Shown here: one piece after another, positions 35,997 through 48,126 of the stretch
How the letters are laid out: the number at the start of each line of letters is the position of its first letter
Position numbering within the stretch: position 1 is the first letter of the stretch
DNA from: Cucumis sativus
Taxonomy: Eukaryota; Streptophyta; Magnoliopsida; Cucurbitales; Cucurbitaceae
DNA length: 64,000 bases
Assembly: GCF_000004075.3 (NCBI RefSeq)
Contig: NC_026655.2
Span: 24,413,489 to 24,477,488, forward strand
Direction of reading: 5' to 3'
Notes under the pieces: generated by a model
Told to the model about the DNA's origin: nothing
The model's input: only the letters and a program-made list of their open reading frames with translations
Database searches by the model: none
Program-made: the position numbers and the translations under genes

Positions 35997-37807
35997 GATA
36001 TGACAGTGATATCAACTCGATCATAATCTTCGGCCCCAAAACTTTGGATGAGATCAATGACGAGTGAAAATCCTTGTATCTTTTAGGGTTTGCTTAATAA
36101 TGTCTATAGCTTTTTGTCGAGAAACGTTGAAAGACTTTAGTGAGCCCGTTCGAATTACATAGGTGTGCTTTGGTCATATAATAGATGTGTAGGTTTGTCG
36201 TCCCGTGGCCTGCTGAGAATAATTATAGGAAAGGATTTTGTTTGTGTGGTCTTCATGTTCTTTTGTGTATGGTTTGTAGTTTTATCACTTGTAGTAATAT
36301 CTCTCAGTTGACAATGATGGTGTCTTTACTTTGTGTAAAAGAGAGACCAACATTTTCCTTTTACCTATTTTTTCTGTTTAATTCATCATAATTTTGAGTT
36401 ATAGTTTAAAAGAATTAATGAGTACCAAAGAGATCTATATATACGTGTTAAAGAATCAATGGTATGTCTTAGATATTCAGCAAACATAGAAACTGTTTCA
36501 TTTTCGATATAAAATGATACTAACTTTTTAACGTTGAGAAATTACAAACTATGTAGATTAGCTTTTCTTGAAGTTTTCTAAGTGTACTAAAAAGTTTGAA
36601 ACGTTTTTTTAATACATAGACTGGCTTTTTAAATATTACGTAGATTAGCTTTTTTTTGAAGTTTTCTACGTTTATCGTAGAGTTGAATCTATCTTTGAAA
36701 CGTTCTTTTAATACATTTTGAATTTATTTTCAAATATTATCATGAATTTACAATTTCATCATTTTAATTGAGATTTATAATAAATTACGATGTAGTAAAA
36801 GAGATTTAGTCATTAAAATAGAAAAGAAAAAGATTTGTAGAACTTGTAAATTAAAGTTTGGGATTGACGAATGAATTCGTAGAAGTAGTCAATCGATTTG
36901 GCAATTTACCAATAATATAATATATTCGAATCAAAGAAGAAAGGATGACAGATAGTCTATACTAAACAATAGGTTACATATATAAGATTAGAAAAGACGT
37001 TTCGGACAAATACAAAAGGGGTGACTGAAGTTAGGTAGATGACAACAAAAATATAGCATATGGTAGCATATAGTGGTGGGAGGTCGAAGGCATTTTTGTT
37101 TCTGCCTCCACCATATACTTCTTGGATCTTACCAACTTTTAATCATGGCATAATCTAACGTACATTAACATGACAAAACAAAAAGCTCGGCCAACCGATC
37201 AAATTAAAGTCGTAATATTAAATCAACTGACATCTACTCAACAATGGTTGAAGTTGGTTTGAATATTTACTAAACCAATCGTAATTTCAAAACCAATCGT
37301 AATCAGGGAATGAGAGTATTTGAACTTAGTGTCATCTCATGCAAAGATTAGAACACTAAGAATCAATAGTATAGGAATTATTATTGGGCACCTTAAAACT
37401 ACTGTACTACTAGACAGACAGAAGACTTTGGAAATACTTTTTACACTCAAAGTCTTGAGTCCTCTAAACTCACAAAATACCATCACAAAACAAAGCCAAC
37501 ACAACATGGCATGAAAAAGTGGAAAAGGCATGATCTAAACCTTAACCTATTATTCTCTTCTTAATAAGATGACTGCCAATGTAACAAAAATTAGAAAAAT
37601 TCATCTTTTACCTTCACAAACAGATTCCATCACAGCAAGTGGGCCTTCATATAACCATTCTTCTCTCTTTACTTTTCACCTTCCACAAAATATAGGGGTT
37701 GGTCTCTGCTCCAATTGCGTCCGTGAAATCCTACGATCTTGATGCTAAGTATGGATTGTTCTTTTTACAAGAAGGGGCAACTGAATGAATGGTCGATGAT
37801 TTGGATA
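35997..37807. other. Convergent spacer between DRM1 and the tafazzin-like gene
   Basis: 3' regions of DRM1 (+) and the acyltransferase (-) with AT-rich spacer between. An imperfect local repeat (agattagcttttcttgaagttttct / agattagcttttttttgaagttttct, about 100 bp apart) sits at 36557-36670. No gene is supported; the open frames at 36185 and 37320 show nothing recognisable. Confidence 0.5.
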
Positions 37808-40774
37808 TCATCTCATTAAAACAGTCAAATTGTTGTAACTTGTAATGTTAAGAAGAGTACCACTGCCTCGTTTCATCACATTGGCTTCTACAAATCGTTT
37901 CCATGCCTTCAGTGGTCTATTTGCCTCGTCCAATTCAGAGTTTCCTAATGTTTTATGATTCCTGAACAAGCCTCTTGCTGCAAAACTCATGAACTCGGTA
38001 GGATCGATGTAACCACGCATTCTTGATATGAATCCACCTTCTCGAGAAAGATGCATTCTGAAATTCCAATCAGAAATGGGTTGCTGTTCTGAGGGAACAT
38101 CCAAATCAGACTGTGTTTGAGTTTCTTGGTTGGTGGGGGAATTGTAGTCAATGGAAGTAAAGCTCCCAATACCAAATGACTCCCAATCAATTTGCTGCAA
38201 CATTATGGCTGCTCGTTCTGTGCCACTCATTGAATGATTTTGCATATCCAATGCCCGATCGTGAGCTAGTTTTTCTACTTGAAGTTTCATTTCGAGTAAC
38301 CGATTTCCAACTCTTGAAGTGACTGCATCATATAACTTCCCCCTGGAGAACTTTTGTTCACTTTCAGAATTGAATAAATCTTCAAATTCAATGGGATCAC
38401 CTATAAGAATTGTCACCTAAAGTTTCCATGAAATAACAAGAAGAATATTTAAGAAAGGTAAGAAAAATAACCAACATACTAAAAGCGAAATGTGGAAATG
38501 GAAATTGAAAAGAACAATATGTATATGAGAGACAGAGGGGTAAAATTTATAAAACTCGTAAATATAACGTCGCCATTAACAAAAAAACCTATATTAGGCA
38601 ACCCACCGTCTTTCCGATCCTGGGAATTTTAGCTCCAATCGGCATGATCTCCTGCATCCCCGTGTGAACAAATGGGATAACTGTAGGCACGGTGTCTGCA
38701 TCTAAAACCAGCCTGCCATGATATCGACAAAGAATGGTAAACAGGCTGTGTAAAAACAGAAGAAATAATAGGAACCTATGCTGTGAGAGACATCAAAGAT
38801 TCAATATAAAAATTCAAATTAGAGTTGATGATACTTTAAAGAAGCTACAAAGAATATGGATCTTAAAAAATACTTCAACCCCGTAATTACAAACCAAAAA
38901 ACCAGTTCCACAGATGCTCACCTTCCAATACCTCTTTTTGAAGAACCCATTGTTTTTCCACCATCTCGTGAACGACTTCCCTCTGGAAAGATGTGAACCC
39001 AGCCTCCATGATTTAGCTTTGAAATGGCCATGTCCATCCCCTAGGGCCGCCAAGACAAAAAATATGGTGAGTGAGAAAACTAAAATGCAGATGAAAAATA
39101 AAATTCAAGTTATGAAGCCAAAACTTCAAACACAAGCTTAATCCATTCATAGACCAATTAGAATATGATTTTTCATACAATACTTCACTTGGAGAAATGT
39201 GGAGTTCAATCCATCCAAACAACTTTGTCTATCAATAAAAGAAAATACCAAGAGAGATCATGTCTGTGGTTGCCTTCAATGGTTTATAGACACATCAACC
39301 ACGTTTCAAATGCTAAACACCATGTATTCCAATCCAACTATACAAAATCTTTCAAAAGCCAGTATCTAAGAAGAATTCCAAAGGCTGCAATACCTTTTGA
39401 TAAATTCCATCACCACGAGCAACTGGCAGGACTTTCACAGTACTAAAGAATGCAGAAGTGACAGAATTGTTAAAACATCGATCTGTTGCACATAGAGTCC
39501 ATCTCAAATTCTGGGCATCAAAAAGTACACTTGGAGGAAGCAGTGCTGCAATTACAAAAGGGTCATCTACAGAGGCCACATGATTGCTAACCTGAAAAAA
39601 TAAGAAGAAAAATACAGTGCTCCATCATTCCCAAAATTTATCAAGGAAAAGAGACCCAAGTATTCACATATAATGCCAGCCATATACTTCAAAAAACTAA
39701 AGTATTTCATGTTTTGACAACGCCGCAAAACCAGGAGCAGTGTTTTAAAAAGAACTTCCGGGTGCATGCCTGGGCTCAAGGTGCAAGTCTGGTGCCTTGC
39801 TTTGGAAAGGTGAGGCTCACAAAATCAAGCGCTCGCCTTTTGTGAAGCCCCCAGGCTCAAAGCCATTTTCATATATAATGCAAAATTTCAACTTTACCAA
39901 GTCTAAATGCAAAATTTCTTGCATTTTTTTTCCATATTTCCACTTTTTTTGTGGCTTGCTCTTAAGCCCTAGAAAACTATCGCACTCTAGAAACACTAAG
40001 TAGAGAAAACATGTAAAAAGTGCAATGGAAAAAAGAAATGAATAACGATCCTCACGGTAACAAGAGGTTGGTCCTTTGGTCTTTGCAGCACAGCTTTGTG
40101 TAGTTTCTCAAGACCATAGACCTAAAAGAGAAACCAAACGATCAGATGGCAAATAAATTATTTAATATAAGAAAGAAAACTTCCTAGTACACTAATATTC
40201 AGCACCTGCACACGATTCAAACCATGCATAAACACATGGCAAACATTTCCAAGAACAGGAACAGCAACAGCCTGAAGCATACGAAGAACGGCCGATTCTT
40301 CTCCATCATTAAACTCCTTGCCAACTATTACCGTCAAAATTAAACCACCAAAAAACATAGACAACTCAGCATTGGCAGAAGCCACAACTCAAAACAATCA
40401 TTTCTTGACATACAATCTCTAAAGTATATATAGACAAATACGAAGATAAAATCAGAGATCAATCCCGTAGACTCATACAGAGCATGAAATTACCAGGAAA
40501 CTACACAAGAAATCACTAAAACGTAAAAAGAAAAAAAAGTTGAAAGGGAACCTCGCTTGCGATAGAAAACAGTGGAGGAGGGCAAATCATGGCGAAAATC
40601 ACGAAACCGCTGAAGCCAAAGACGAAGGGTGAAGGAGAAGTAGCCATCAGAGAATATAGTAGGTTTACGTCGATGATTATCGACAGCGACACGGAAGCGG
40701 TCCCTGAGGCGGAGTTGGAGAGAGCGGGCCTTGTTCTTCCAGAGATCAGTCCGGTCGATGAGATTGAGAGCCAT
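37808..40774 (-). CDS. Tafazzin-like phospholipid/glycerol acyltransferase
   Basis: Membrane-associated acyltransferase of the tafazzin group (cardiolipin remodelling in mitochondria; plant relatives also linked to N-acyl-phosphatidylethanolamine). Seven exons, 40552-40774, 40206-40324, 40056-40121, 39394-39591, 38922-39040, 38607-38712 and 37808-38416, give 479 aa. The catalytic HX4D motif is NHVASVDD (His140, Asp145), and the acyl-acceptor motif FPEGSR is at 220-225. Residues 278-479 form one long last exon: after the fold ends at about 300 comes a tail of some 150 residues with conserved-looking blocks (GYIDPTEFM, FAARGLF). That length matches the longer Arabidopsis homologue At3g05510 (about 448 aa, from memory), rather than the short one (At1g78690). 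An unrelated repeat lies in the third intron. Confidence 0.9.
39737..39865. repeat. GC-richer dispersed repeat within the acyltransferase intron
   Basis: Block starting cagtgttttaaaaagaactt and ending ccccaggctcaaagcc, with internal complementary words (ggctcaaggtgcaagtc / gtgaagccccc). It stands out from the AT-rich intron around it. Similar 'ttaaaaag...gccttttgtgaagcc' sequences are common in plant introns in my memory, so it is probably a non-autonomous element; class not established. Confidence 0.45.
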
Positions 40775-41529
40775 GAAATTTAAGAGAGAGGAATCAGAGA
40801 AGAAGGGAAGGAGATTGTAGGAAAGGAAAAGATGAAACGGAAGATCGGAGGGTGGTTTGATCGGAGAAGGGAAGAAGAAGGCGGCGGGGAGTGAGGAGGT
40901 TTTTATTGCGTGCGTGTCGGTGTACGATACACCTGTTTTCCGATCCGACTCAATAAAACTTAAAATTGACAATTTGGCTCTAATAGTTCATTTTTTGAAT
41001 TTTAGACTCCTTTTTAAAAAATTACTCTTTTGACACCTAAATAATTAAAATGTATTATTGTTACCATTATGGTTTGACTGTTGGACGTAAATGTACCTAA
41101 AACGTTAACAATAAATTTGACAAAATTCTTAATAAAAAACAATCAAATTATTTACAATGAATCTATCGATGAATTTTTGTTTCAATTACACTAGTTTTCG
41201 TTACAAATTAGTAAACGTGATCTAAGTTCACAACACATTTATTATCTACAGATAAACCATTTAAGAGAAATTTATCAAATCATGAAAATTAAATTACAAT
41301 TATAATCCACAAAAAATAAGTTAGAACTTTCTTCAATCTATTAAGAACTGAATTTGTAATTTAATCCTTTGTATTTCACCCCATATCGCTTTATTTAAAG
41401 AGAGATTAAGAAACTGGGGCACCATTTAAAATGATGGTTCCAATTGATTCTTCTTCTAAGTTGACAAAATAGAGTGAAGGTATCATAATTGCCAAAGCTT
41501 TGTTCTTCACCCACAGCATTCCCTGATGA
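40775..41529. other. Spacer between two head-to-tail minus-strand genes
   Basis: Holds the leader and promoter of the tafazzin-like gene (GA-rich on the plus strand near 40775-40870) and the 3' UTR of the secreted-protein gene. Nothing else is seen. Confidence 0.5.
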
Positions 41530-44500
41530 TTAGCATATGAAGATTTGATAATTTGCCAAAGCATTGCCAATATCCAAGTAATTGACATCAACCACAGTGT
41601 CTCCAAGATCATCTGTAAAGATCACATGTTTAGCTTCCACTTAGTACTTTCAAGCACAAAATGGTTGAATATCATAATTAGTCCCTAGCATTGGATCTAT
41701 TTAGTCTCTAAGCTTTAAAAGATCTAGATCATGTTTGAACTTTGAATTATGCTTCTATTCAATATCGATAATTAATGTTGTACATGAAAGGTTGATCTAC
41801 TCTAAACACATATAAAATAGAATGAATGTATCAAGTGAATTGATTGAATTCACTTGGATTTGCTTTATTATGTCGTGTCAAATAAATTAGTAGTTATTTG
41901 ATAGGTATATCATGTCAACATTCTATCAATAATGTTAGCAACAAAGACCAAATGATTTTCCTTACTTCAAAGTTAGATAATGTAATGGACAAAAATTCCC
42001 AAAATTTTAAGGATCAGATAAGTATGACATTGCTCAAATTTGGAAGTTCGAAAAAATATCTCATGTCAACATCGTGGAGAAAGATAGAGAAACAAAACCT
42101 TCGTAAACAGTTCTTGCTATATGTACATAGTCAGGTATGATATCTCTGTATATGATTCCATCTGGATGAGCATCCAACACCACAAGAACCCCTATCATGA
42201 ACAGTTCTTAAAAATTTCAACCGATGAAAAAAGAATATTTACTTTTTTTTTTTGGATAAAAGAAGTCAAACTTTCATTATGACCATAAAGAAAAAAAATG
42301 AGTTTGATATAATCTAATATTCATTAAGTGTACTTACTGTTCAACTAATTTCATATAGATTTCAAGTAGTAGGATATTAGGTTTGCAGTATGTTCCTTTG
42401 ACCACTAAACCAACCTAAGAAAAAGATTACCTGGAGCCTCCCAGTCCTTAGTAGAACTGCTGGGCATTGGTGCCAGCCAGAGGATATTTCTCAAGTTCAT
42501 TGAATCATCATAGGATACATTAGATCCTACATTAAAAAAGTCGAGTAATTAGCAAACAATGATTTTGAAGGGGATAAGTGCAGATCAGAAACATCAATAT
42601 TTCCTTATCTTTCAGCAGAGAGAGGGAGGAAATGAAAACAACTTTTCATTGAGAAAAGAACATTTGGAGTTTTGAGTTTTTTTATTAATATTTTTTAAGA
42701 AAACTATATAATTAAATCCCAAAGATCTCAATCTCCTTTCATATTTTCTTCTTAAGTTTAGTCTTTTTTCCATGTTTTCACATCAAATAGAGAGAGAATG
42801 GTCAAACTTCAGGTGAAAAGGTCTAATAAAAGAGAGGCTACAATGTCTGTTTAAGTTCTTCATTTGATTTAGTTTGTTAAAAAGAAGCACATACTCAACA
42901 AGATGGGGAGTCAAATGATCTAGCTTCAACACAAATCATGCTTTTTCAGGCTTTTTAGAACAATTAGCACTAAAACTTTCATTTTAGCTCAAAGCTTATG
43001 GTCTAGCAAAAGCCTTTCACGTCCATGGAAATGATGTGAAAACAGAATTGCATTTGATGCACCAAACAGTTTGTCTTTGTCATACCTATTTGACAATAAC
43101 CCATGTTGCACGGAAAAGTTTCCTTTTCATAAGCTGGGTATTCCTTGGCATGAAACCTGCCAAATGCAAAACTTGTCACATCTCACCTAAAACTCCAGTG
43201 GTTCTTTTTCGAGGAAAAGAAAAAGAAGAAAGAACTCACAAAATACCGAGCCTGTTGTTGTCAAAGGCAAGAAAAAGATGACCATGGAATAAATCGAAAC
43301 GGTTCAATTTAATGTTAAACCCCATAGCAGAAGATCGAGCAGCAATGAACTCAAACAGGAACTGAAGGTATGAATTTAGTTCCTGCAATTTGAATACCAT
43401 ACACCATTTATAAGTCCACATCAAATGTCACAAATATCATAAACAACAGTTTTTCATAGTGTAAAGATAGACCTCGCTTATAAAGCGTCTCCCATATGGC
43501 GTTCTTGTGAGTTCGCATTTGTGTCTTTGTGATCCATGAATGTCAGGTATCTGTTACATTACTAAAGCGAGTAGGAGTTAATAAACTAAACTCTCAATCC
43601 ATTTTGGACATTCAATAAATAAATCAGATGACATATGGCATACACCAATCGAGAAATAAAAGATGCATGAACTCTTGGTGTAAAAAATTCCTACCTAAAC
43701 ACATAAACCCAACCAGTCCTATCTACAAAGTTTAACACTTTACAGTTCGGGGAAAGTTTGGATTTAGTCCTTGTAGTTTATAACTATAGTTTAGTCCCTA
43801 TGCTCGTCCATGAGCTAATTGGGATTCGAGACTGTGTATGCTTTCGACTTTCTACCTCCACATTTTGTGCCTAGCACCAATTGCTTTAGTTAGAAGGAAG
43901 GCAATCTTAGATCTTAGATACTCCATTTTGTGAAATTTATCACAATTTTTATAAATAGTTCCTCCAGTAGATAACTGTTGATTACTGTTTATAAGGATTT
44001 TATCAAACTATTGGGACTATTCATGAGAATTGGTTCTACCTTCTAACTTTTCCCAAAACATAGGAACCAAATTTATAATTTAACTAATCAAATCCCATAA
44101 AACAAGTTAAAGTAGACACACAAAACTCACAGGGATTATAGCAGGATCAAGGGTGCGATGAATAGCCCCAGGGTCTCCACCAGAATCAACACCAAGTCGA
44201 GCGAGTTCAAGAACCGACTGAGGTGGCCACCAAACGAGCTCATCCTCCTCTCTCCAACTCCGATCATCAAATCCCGTCGATCTCAAGCTCCGTCTACCGG
44301 ATAATTTCGCGTTGGATGGGGTTGGATGGAAGGGAACAAGGAATTTGAAACAAGATTTCAGCTCCTTCGCTACACCAGGATTCACAGAAGAAGCTTGAGA
44401 TTTAGAACCGAGAAGATTAAGCAAATCGGAGGGAGTAGCTTTGGGAATTGGGGGTGGTTTGTTGTAATTGGGAAAAAGAGCAAAGGGGGTGACTGAAAGA

Positions 44501-44550
44501 GAGAGGGAGAGGAAAATGGTGAGTTTGAGAGAGATTGAAGGTTTACCCAT
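41530..44550 (-). CDS. Conserved plant secreted/endomembrane protein of unknown function (Expp1-like)
   Basis: Seven exons, 44131-44550, 43473-43550, 43240-43382, 43086-43156, 42431-42526, 42099-42191 and 41530-41612. All GT-AG junctions and phases fit, giving 327 aa. The N-terminus has a signal-peptide-like hydrophobic run (LTIFLSLSLSVTPFALF, residues about 10-26). A Pro/Ser-rich stretch follows, then WWPPQSVLELARLGVDSGGDP, CELTRTPYGRRFISE, LGILFHAKEYPAY, ILWLAPMPS and DIIPDYVHIART. The protein ends in the short motif NYQIFIC. I recognise these blocks from plant proteins annotated 'Expp1' (for example At3g11800/At3g44150), but the name says nothing about function and I am not certain of it. 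No catalytic motif is apparent. The start at 44550 puts the signal peptide first; an ATG at 44645 is in another frame. Confidence 0.85.
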
Positions 44551-45880
44551 TTGAAGGCTGTGTGTGGAGCTGATGAAAATGCATAGTAATGGAGGTTGAA
44601 GAACTGGTAATGGAGTGAGACAAGTGGTTGAATCAGATCGGCCATTTCTTCACCAAACTAAGTAGAAGATAGTTCATGATTGTGGGGAGGTGGGACTCAA
44701 TGGAATGTCAGCAAATCTGCAAATTAAAAATTAGGTCTTTTCTAATGAATGATTGAAGTCAAACACTTTTGTTTTTCCCATCCTCCTAATAATTTATTCT
44801 TCTTTCACCATAATAATTAAAATACTACCCGAATCATTTTGGTTCAAATTGAATTGAATTTTAGTATAAACAAAATTGAACCAATCAAAATTTAAGAAAA
44901 ACTAAAACTATTCTAATCGAATTGTTTTAAGTAAAGAATGAGCCACATCGTTTGATTGAGTTTGGTGTACCCTTAGTCGAAACAACCCAACTATGAGTAA
45001 GATGGGATTGGTTTGGCTAAAAAAGCAGTTTCAATCTTACTCATTTACACCTCTTAACGAGAGAGTTCATTTTTGTTGGTTGTATTTGATTTGATGTCCT
45101 ATGGTTTGTGCACCCAAGCTTTTCATCACAAATTAGTCTCTATCACCGAGCCATGTAAGCTCCATCTCTATGAACACTTGTAAATAATTTCTCCACCCGT
45201 TCAAGCTACTGTCAGTTGGGGTTGGTTTCTCACCTAGTAAACTGATCGAGTTGATTTTGTACGGGCCTCGACTCGACCAATGGTTACCCTAATTTGATGT
45301 TAACTAATCTAAAAAAGATTCAACAAGTATTTTTTTTTAGTTTTACTCAAATATAAAACCAAATATCTAATTTTATACCAAAAATTAAAGCAAAACCATT
45401 AAGTTAATTTTTGTTCATATGATAGGTATCACTTTTCTACCGCCAAACTCTATGCTTGAATTTCCCGCCTTAAAAATGGGTTGCATTTCCAGTGTCCATA
45501 ACTTTTTGTATATTTTCGTCTCCTAATCCTAAATTGCATTTCCGTAATTTGATTTCAATTCTTGATTTTGTGCAAAATTTTCGTTTCAAAATTGATTCGA
45601 TGTGTTAGGCAACGATGGCGGAGGCTGAACTATTTGGTATTCGTTTTATGACGGAGTGTTTCTTTAGCCTCCACTTTGTTCATTAAGTTCATTGGTGATT
45701 GCATGGTTAGAGGTTTCTTTCTTCTTAACTTCTTTGTATGCAACAATGATTTGTCATTTGATATTTTGAACTCAAACTCTTACCGAACTTGGTTTGTTTT
45801 ACTTTCTAACTTTGTATATAAACTAAGATTTAGCGTTTATTTTCTCTTTATCTCTGTTTTTCTTCCTGAATTATGAAATC
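44551..45880. other. Spacer between the secreted-protein gene and the copia fragment
   Basis: Promoter region of the secreted-protein gene on the left; AT-rich sequence with no recognisable gene on the right. The open frame at 45676-45876 is hydrophobic and unremarkable. Confidence 0.45.
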
Positions 45881-45889
45881 TTGGAATTG

Positions 45890-46915
45890 GAATACATAAT
45901 TGTTAGAAATATGGCAGCAAGATTTGAAGTGAAGAGATTCGATGGAAAGGTAGATTTTGTGCTATGGAAAATGAGGATGAAAGCACTTATATTTCTACGA
46001 CAAAGAGGTCTTCTCGAGACAACGACGACGACAACGAATAATCGAGTTCAAGAAATGGAAATTATCGCCTACAGCACTACCATATTCCATTTGGAAGACA
46101 ATGTGCTTCTCCAAGTTGGCGATGTTGAAACAACTGACGACTTGTGGAAAAGATTGGAACAACTATTCTCAAGAAAATCGTTTGGAGATAGGTTGTGTCT
46201 AATGGAAAGACTCTTCAGATACAAAATGGATTCCTTGAAGAATCTTGAAGATAACTTGGAAGAATTTACGAAGATTGTGTGGGACCTTTCGAGGATAGGA
46301 GGAGAGATGTCGGATGAAGATCAAGCAGTGATTCTTCTCAGCTCACTTCCAAGTATGTATAATGAAGTGAAAGATAATTTAATACATGGGGTTAGAGATT
46401 CATGAACTGTTGGGATGGTTATGGCTGCATTGAGAGCAAAGGATAAGAAAATGAATTGAGAAAAAACAAGAAGGTATTGAAGAGGTAGGAAGTGTCACCA
46501 TTGCCATAAAGAAGGGCATATTCGACGAAACTGTTCTGCGTTGCGTAAGAGCAAAGAATGGATAATAAGTTTGGGTTGCACGATGCACATGACACCGAAC
46601 AAAAATTATTTGATTGATTTCGTCGAAACGGAGGAAACAAAAGTGGCAGGATTCATTGATCAGGTTGAAGTTAAGGGTACAGGGTTAGTGAAGATCAGAG
46701 CTCATGATGGGCAAATAAGAACTCTATCAAATGTTAAGTATGTTACAAATTTGACAAGAAATGTTATTTCTTTGGGAGTATTGGATGACAAGGGGTTGCT
46801 TTTTCATGGGAGATAAAGGCACGTTGAGGATATATAAAGATTCTTCACTCAAATTGAAGGGCAAACTTAGTAATGGCCTCTATATATTAGAAGGATCAGC
46901 AATTACAAATTGATT
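45890..46915 (+). mobile_element. Broken Ty1/copia retrotransposon fragment
   Basis: Contains a gag region of the UBN2 type (about 45910-46405, phrases KRFDGKVDFVLWK and LFRYKMDSLKNLEDN), a zinc-knuckle-like stretch near 46490-46535 and the GAG-pre-integrase part of pol (about 46560-46815, SLGCTMHMTPNKNYL). Integrase, reverse transcriptase and RNase H are absent, and I see no LTRs. It is a truncated, inactive fossil with several breaks. Age is not measurable from this piece, but the reading frames are still recognisable, so it is not extremely old. Confidence 0.88.
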
Positions 46916-48126
46916 ATGTGAGTGATGATTCCCTTTCTTTTTTTTCCTTCTGTCTAAAAGATAGTATTTTGCATTTGTGAACATTAAACATACACTAATA
47001 TGATAGCCAAAGGCCAAAGCTTCTACTGACATTTGAAGAACATTGATTTGAGTTGAGTTACTAAGTGTGAAGTTGTTGAGATGAGAACACTATTGAAATT
47101 ACCTAAAAATGTCTGTCTTGGAATGAAATTACTTTTCATTGAAAACTCAAATCTTCAAACTCCCATTATTGGAAAATCTAAAGCGCAAAAGTTTGACAAT
47201 AACTTCGAACATTTTTTTCATATAATATAAAAGAAGTATACAAGTCATACCAATAGTGAACACTATGTATACTCCAACTTCTTTGTCTCCATCGCCTTAG
47301 GGTATGTTCCCATCTTAGTACCTGTCCCACCATTTGAAAGCGGAAAAAGAATGAATCTTCGATGAATTTCTCGTTTTCTTATTATTTGTTAAATTTAAAT
47401 TTGGATCCTTGACTTGTTACTCTTTATATTTTACAAAATTTAAAATTTAAGACTCACCTCGAAACAAAATTAAAATTTAAAAACCATTTCCATGACAATT
47501 CTAAAACTTGTAATTTTACATTTACATAAATATCAAATACATCCTCATAATATCTCAATTAAATAGAATTAATTGCAAAATTATACAAAATCTAAATACA
47601 TAAAGTTCAAATCAACTAAATTTTCTGAAATTAGTTTATTAAAAAATAAAAACAATTTATACATTTATATGTAAGAAAAATTTTAAATAGAATGAGTTTT
47701 CAAAATAGAATTAATTTAATTTAGGTTAAATTAAGTTACGGAGAAGTCAAAAAGATTTTTATTTTCCTCTCATCTAAAACCTAATTAAATTTTTGCTATG
47801 CTACTAACTACACCTCTACAAGTAAAAATGTCCAACTACATCACCATTTGATTAGTTATGTTGAATTTTTGTGTATATATTATTAGAAGGCATTTAAAAT
47901 ATATATTAAAAATACAAAAACCAACCAAATGAGAGTCAAGTGCGACTCTGGCCCCTAAGTAGATTCGTCGATGACTACCACAACGACGAATACAAGTACA
48001 AACTCTTAACTTAGAGATATTAACAAAACAAAACGTGACATAACCACTGAATAAGTTCCCAAACATTCATAATGTGTTTTTTTCTTCTTACAATATCATA
48101 AAAGAAAAAAGAAGCAGGTTTGGGTC
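46916..48126. other. Spacer and 3' region of the LDAP gene
   Basis: AT-rich sequence without a recognisable gene; the right end is the 3' UTR of the minus-strand LDAP gene. Confidence 0.5.

Noticed and set aside
44382-44645. Alternative 87-codon frame starting at 44645
   Set aside because: Different frame from the conserved secreted-protein gene and overlaps its first exon.
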